A DNA stretch of 6,802 nt from Nitrososphaeraceae archaeon (GTDB lineage: Archaea > Thermoproteota > Nitrososphaeria > Nitrososphaerales > Nitrososphaeraceae): the NCBI GenBank assembly GCA_025449515.1, contig JANWJI010000126.1, forward strand, positions 1 through 6,802. Direction: 5' to 3'. Under the pieces are notes generated by a model, which was given only the letters and a program-made list of their open reading frames with translations, was not told the DNA's origin and made no database searches. Below, one piece after another: positions 5,545 to 6,802 of this stretch. Made by a program: the position numbers and the translations under genes. How positions within the stretch are numbered: position 1 is the stretch's first letter; the number at the start of each line of letters is the position of its first letter.

Positions 5545-5554
5545 TCATATACTA
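5545..5554 (-). promoter_or_regulatory. TATA-like box upstream of the lipid kinase gene
   Basis: On the minus strand the segment reads TAGTATATGA, centred about 22 bases before the ATG at 5528. A second AT-rich candidate is at 5561-5568. Either would let the kinase be transcribed from its own promoter, with a very short leader, instead of depending on the response regulator promoter. Confidence 0.35.
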
Positions 5555-5620
5555 ATGATTGTATATATCGATTGACTGCTCTGTATCATACATCGCAATT
5601 GTCGGCCAGGACCTACTCAA

Positions 5621-6019
5621 TCATCTATTGTACATTCCAAGCATATCGCCTATTGTTTCGGTTAACTTTCCAATCGATAACGGTTTTTGTAAGAATTCAT
5701 CAACCTTTACAGAGCTAAGATATTCAAGTTCAAGATCGTTTACCTCAAAAGCACTAATAATGCAAATCTTAATATCCGGATTAATTTGCTTCACTTTAGT
5801 TACCAATTCATAGCCATTCATGGCTGGCATATTTAAGTCAGAAATTACAAGACCATATCTCTCAGAATTTATTTTGAAATGCTCTAGTGCAAGAAGGGGA
5901 TCCGTAAAAGCAAAAACGTCAGAACCAAACTTCCTTTGTAATCCAAGTCTGAAAAGGGTGGCATTATCAGGGTCATCGTCGAGGACCAAGATAGATTTCT
6001 GCTTAGTTCGTAACATCAT
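5621..6019 (-). CDS. Stand-alone receiver-domain response regulator (CheY-like)
   Basis: The product has 132 residues and consists of one receiver domain with no output domain. The strand SILVLDDDPDN (9-19) provides the acidic pair Asp14/Asp15 for Mg2+. VISDLNMPAMNG (58-69) contains the phosphoacceptor Asp61. Ser89 in CIISAFE is the switch Ser/Thr, Phe109 takes the aromatic switch position, and Lys112 in LQKP is the conserved lysine. All catalytic residues are present, so phosphorylation by a histidine kinase is expected; none is encoded in this window. The output must be by protein contact. It precedes the lipid kinase gene by 92 bases on the same strand and diverges from an Lrp-like regulator. 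The ATG at 6019 is supported by GGAG seven bases upstream; a second ATG follows directly. Short receiver-only regulators are frequent in group I.1b thaumarchaea. Confidence 0.94.
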   Translation of the reverse strand: MMLRTKQKSILVLDDDPDNATLFRLGLQRKFGSDVFAFTDPLLALEHFKINSERYGLVISDLNMPAMNGYELVTKVKQINPDIKICIISAFEVNDLELEYLSSVKVDEFLQKPLSIGKLTETIGDMLGMYNR

Positions 6020-6026
6020 TTCATCT

Positions 6027-6030
6027 CTCC
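6027..6030 (-). promoter_or_regulatory. Shine-Dalgarno site of the response regulator gene
   Basis: On the minus strand GGAG is followed by a seven-base spacer (AGATGAA) and then the ATG at 6019. The spacing is optimal and fixes the start at the first of two adjacent ATG codons. It implies a leadered mRNA, so the TATA-like ATTTATA at 6033-6039 is too close to be the promoter; a box near 6081-6086 is a better candidate. Confidence 0.5.
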
Positions 6031-6204
6031 ACTATAAATCATTAAGATGGGATTCAAAGCTCCTGTAAATACAATAAAGTGATATAGGAGAATATGTAAA
6101 ATACTTCCAAATTATTTTCATTTAATTAATTAATACAATCTGTATATTTAAGAACATTGACAATCTTTAGCATTATTTTGAAGTTTTTTGGCTATTTACA
6201 ATAT

Positions 6205-6231
6205 GAATATGGTTATATTTGGGTCATATTC
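6205..6231. promoter_or_regulatory. Inverted repeat abutting the TATA box, candidate operator
   Basis: GAATATG (6205-6211) and CATATTC (6225-6231) are exact reverse complements with 13 bases between them. Their centres are 20 bp apart, about two helical turns, as expected for a dimeric winged-helix regulator. The right arm touches the TATA box, where bound protein would affect TFB/TBP access. Autoregulation is common in the Lrp family; binding here is inference. Confidence 0.4.
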
Positions 6232-6237
6232 TTATAC
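6232..6237 (+). promoter_or_regulatory. TATA box of the Lrp-like regulator gene
   Basis: TTATAC on the plus strand lies about 58 bases before the TTG start at 6293. It predicts a transcription start near 6260 and a leader of about 30 bases that contains the AGGAG site. Confidence 0.4.
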
Positions 6238-6276
6238 AGTATAACGAAAATGCTCATTCTGTTAAAATCATTGATT

Positions 6277-6281
6277 AGGAG
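6277..6281 (+). promoter_or_regulatory. Shine-Dalgarno site of the Lrp-like regulator gene
   Basis: AGGAG is followed by 11 bases and then the TTG at 6293. The spacing is longer than ideal, but an in-frame stop at 6272-6274 and the lack of another start codon nearby support this TTG. Confidence 0.4.
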
Positions 6282-6292
6282 TACAAATAAGT

Positions 6293-6802
6293 TTGGAGTT
6301 CCAGAAAGTAAGTGGTAATTATAACAAGGACTTACGACAGTTGTCTACGTTAGACAAGGAAATTTTAAAAATTCTCTTAAATCCGAACAATGGAAAGCAT
6401 TCCTCAGAGATTTTATCAGAGAGAACAGGTTCTCCAATATCCACCATACAGCGGAGACGCAGACAATTAGAGAAAGAATATCTCGAGTTATCTTATACGC
6501 TGATTATAGAAAAGTTTGGATGGCGACGGGTGGACCTTTTAATTTCTACCACAAGTGGCAAGACAGATGCGATAGCAAAGCAATTGTTGACACGTGAAGA
6601 AGTGGTCTACGTTGGTAAGAGTATAGGCGAACATACGATTGACTTGAGAACTGAGATAATAGTGAAGGATAATGCGGAACTTTTAGACGTGCTTGAGGAC
6701 GTAAAGGCTATGGAAGGAGTAAGAGATACGATATGGAGCGAGATTGTCCATGTTGTAGGCAAGAAAAGATCCATACCGAGCTATGTTATTGATCGTCTTT
6801 GA
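6293..6802 (+). CDS. Lrp/AsnC-like winged-helix transcription regulator
   Basis: The product has 169 residues and is complete, with its TGA at the last base of the window. Residues 18-66 form a winged helix-turn-helix: LSTLDKEILKILL (first helix), SSEILSERTG (second), and a basic recognition helix SPISTIQRRRRQLEKEY with four consecutive arginines (54-57). Residues 78-160 have the beta-alpha-beta-beta-alpha-beta order of an Lrp-type RAM/ACT-like domain: RRVDLLISTT, a helix at about 88-100, strands around EVVYVGKSIG and DLRTEIIVKD, a helix NAELLDVLEDVKAME, and a last strand near DTIWSEIVHVVG. Such domains bind small ligands and drive oligomerisation. The ligand is unknown here, because the domain departs from amino-acid-binding Lrp consensus sequences. 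It diverges from the response regulator and may control both genes. Start TTG at 6293; an upstream in-frame stop excludes a longer form. Confidence 0.85.
   Translation: MEFQKVSGNYNKDLRQLSTLDKEILKILLNPNNGKHSSEILSERTGSPISTIQRRRRQLEKEYLELSYTLIIEKFGWRRVDLLISTTSGKTDAIAKQLLTREEVVYVGKSIGEHTIDLRTEIIVKDNAELLDVLEDVKAMEGVRDTIWSEIVHVVGKKRSIPSYVIDRL

Larger units (their letters stand above)
6020..6292. promoter_or_regulatory. Shared divergent promoter region of the two regulator genes
   Basis: These 273 bases separate the divergently transcribed response regulator and Lrp-like genes and hold both promoters. Seen here are the Shine-Dalgarno site at 6027-6030, the palindrome TTAATTAATTAA at 6122-6133 roughly midway, an inverted repeat at 6205-6231, a TATA box at 6232-6237 and an AGGAG at 6277-6281. 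Divergent placement makes coordinated control by the Lrp-like protein plausible but unproven. Confidence 0.5.

Noticed and set aside
5559..5813. Plus-strand frame of 84 residues
   Set aside because: Antisense to the C-terminal half of the response regulator, whose receiver motifs are unmistakable.
5820..6068. Plus-strand frame of 82 residues
   Set aside because: Antisense to the N-terminal half of the response regulator and its upstream region; no independent support.

Overview
The window reads as chromosomal DNA of an ammonia-oxidising thaumarchaeon (Nitrososphaeria, group I.1b). Base composition is clearly AT-rich by eye, genes are widely spaced, promoters look archaeal (TATA-like boxes, few Shine-Dalgarno sites, a probable near-leaderless TTG start), and two genes encode secreted or membrane-anchored proteins rich in N-x-S/T sequons. 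The low GC fits Candidatus Nitrosocosmicus better than the Nitrososphaera species of moderate GC. This placement is inference from style and protein families, not from a marker gene.

Layout. Positions 1-1225 hold no confident gene: a candidate 28-residue membrane peptide (12-98, minus), a possible stub of a membrane transporter (260-454, plus), a weak hydrophilic ORF (351-605, minus) and a stop-interrupted coding-like remnant (1029-1175, minus). Next come a secreted Ig-like protein with a Ser/Thr/Asn-rich tail (1226-2131, minus), a 630-base gene-free stretch with one strong hairpin, a universal stress protein (2763-3251, minus), a doubtful small ORF (3321-3515, minus) and a small membrane-anchored four-cysteine protein (3600-4019, minus) with a hairpin-plus-T-run terminator. 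The gene-free stretch 4020-4439 carries the most structured DNA of the window: three overlapping perfect inverted repeats that cannot all form together, then a 12-bp inverted repeat pair bounding about 110 bp.

The right-hand third is a signalling block: a diacylglycerol/sphingosine-kinase-type lipid kinase (4440-5528, minus), a stand-alone receiver-domain response regulator (5621-6019, minus) 92 bases upstream of it in the same direction, and an Lrp/AsnC-like winged-helix regulator (6293-6802, plus) transcribed divergently from a shared 273-base intergenic region. The regulator gene ends exactly at the window end.

The confident genes suggest environmental stress response and envelope functions: stress protein, phosphorelay output, lipid phosphorylation and surface proteins. 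No mobile element, CRISPR array, tRNA or rRNA was seen. I found no convincing complete novel multi-gene system; the best undescribed candidate is the competing-hairpin element at 4118-4172.
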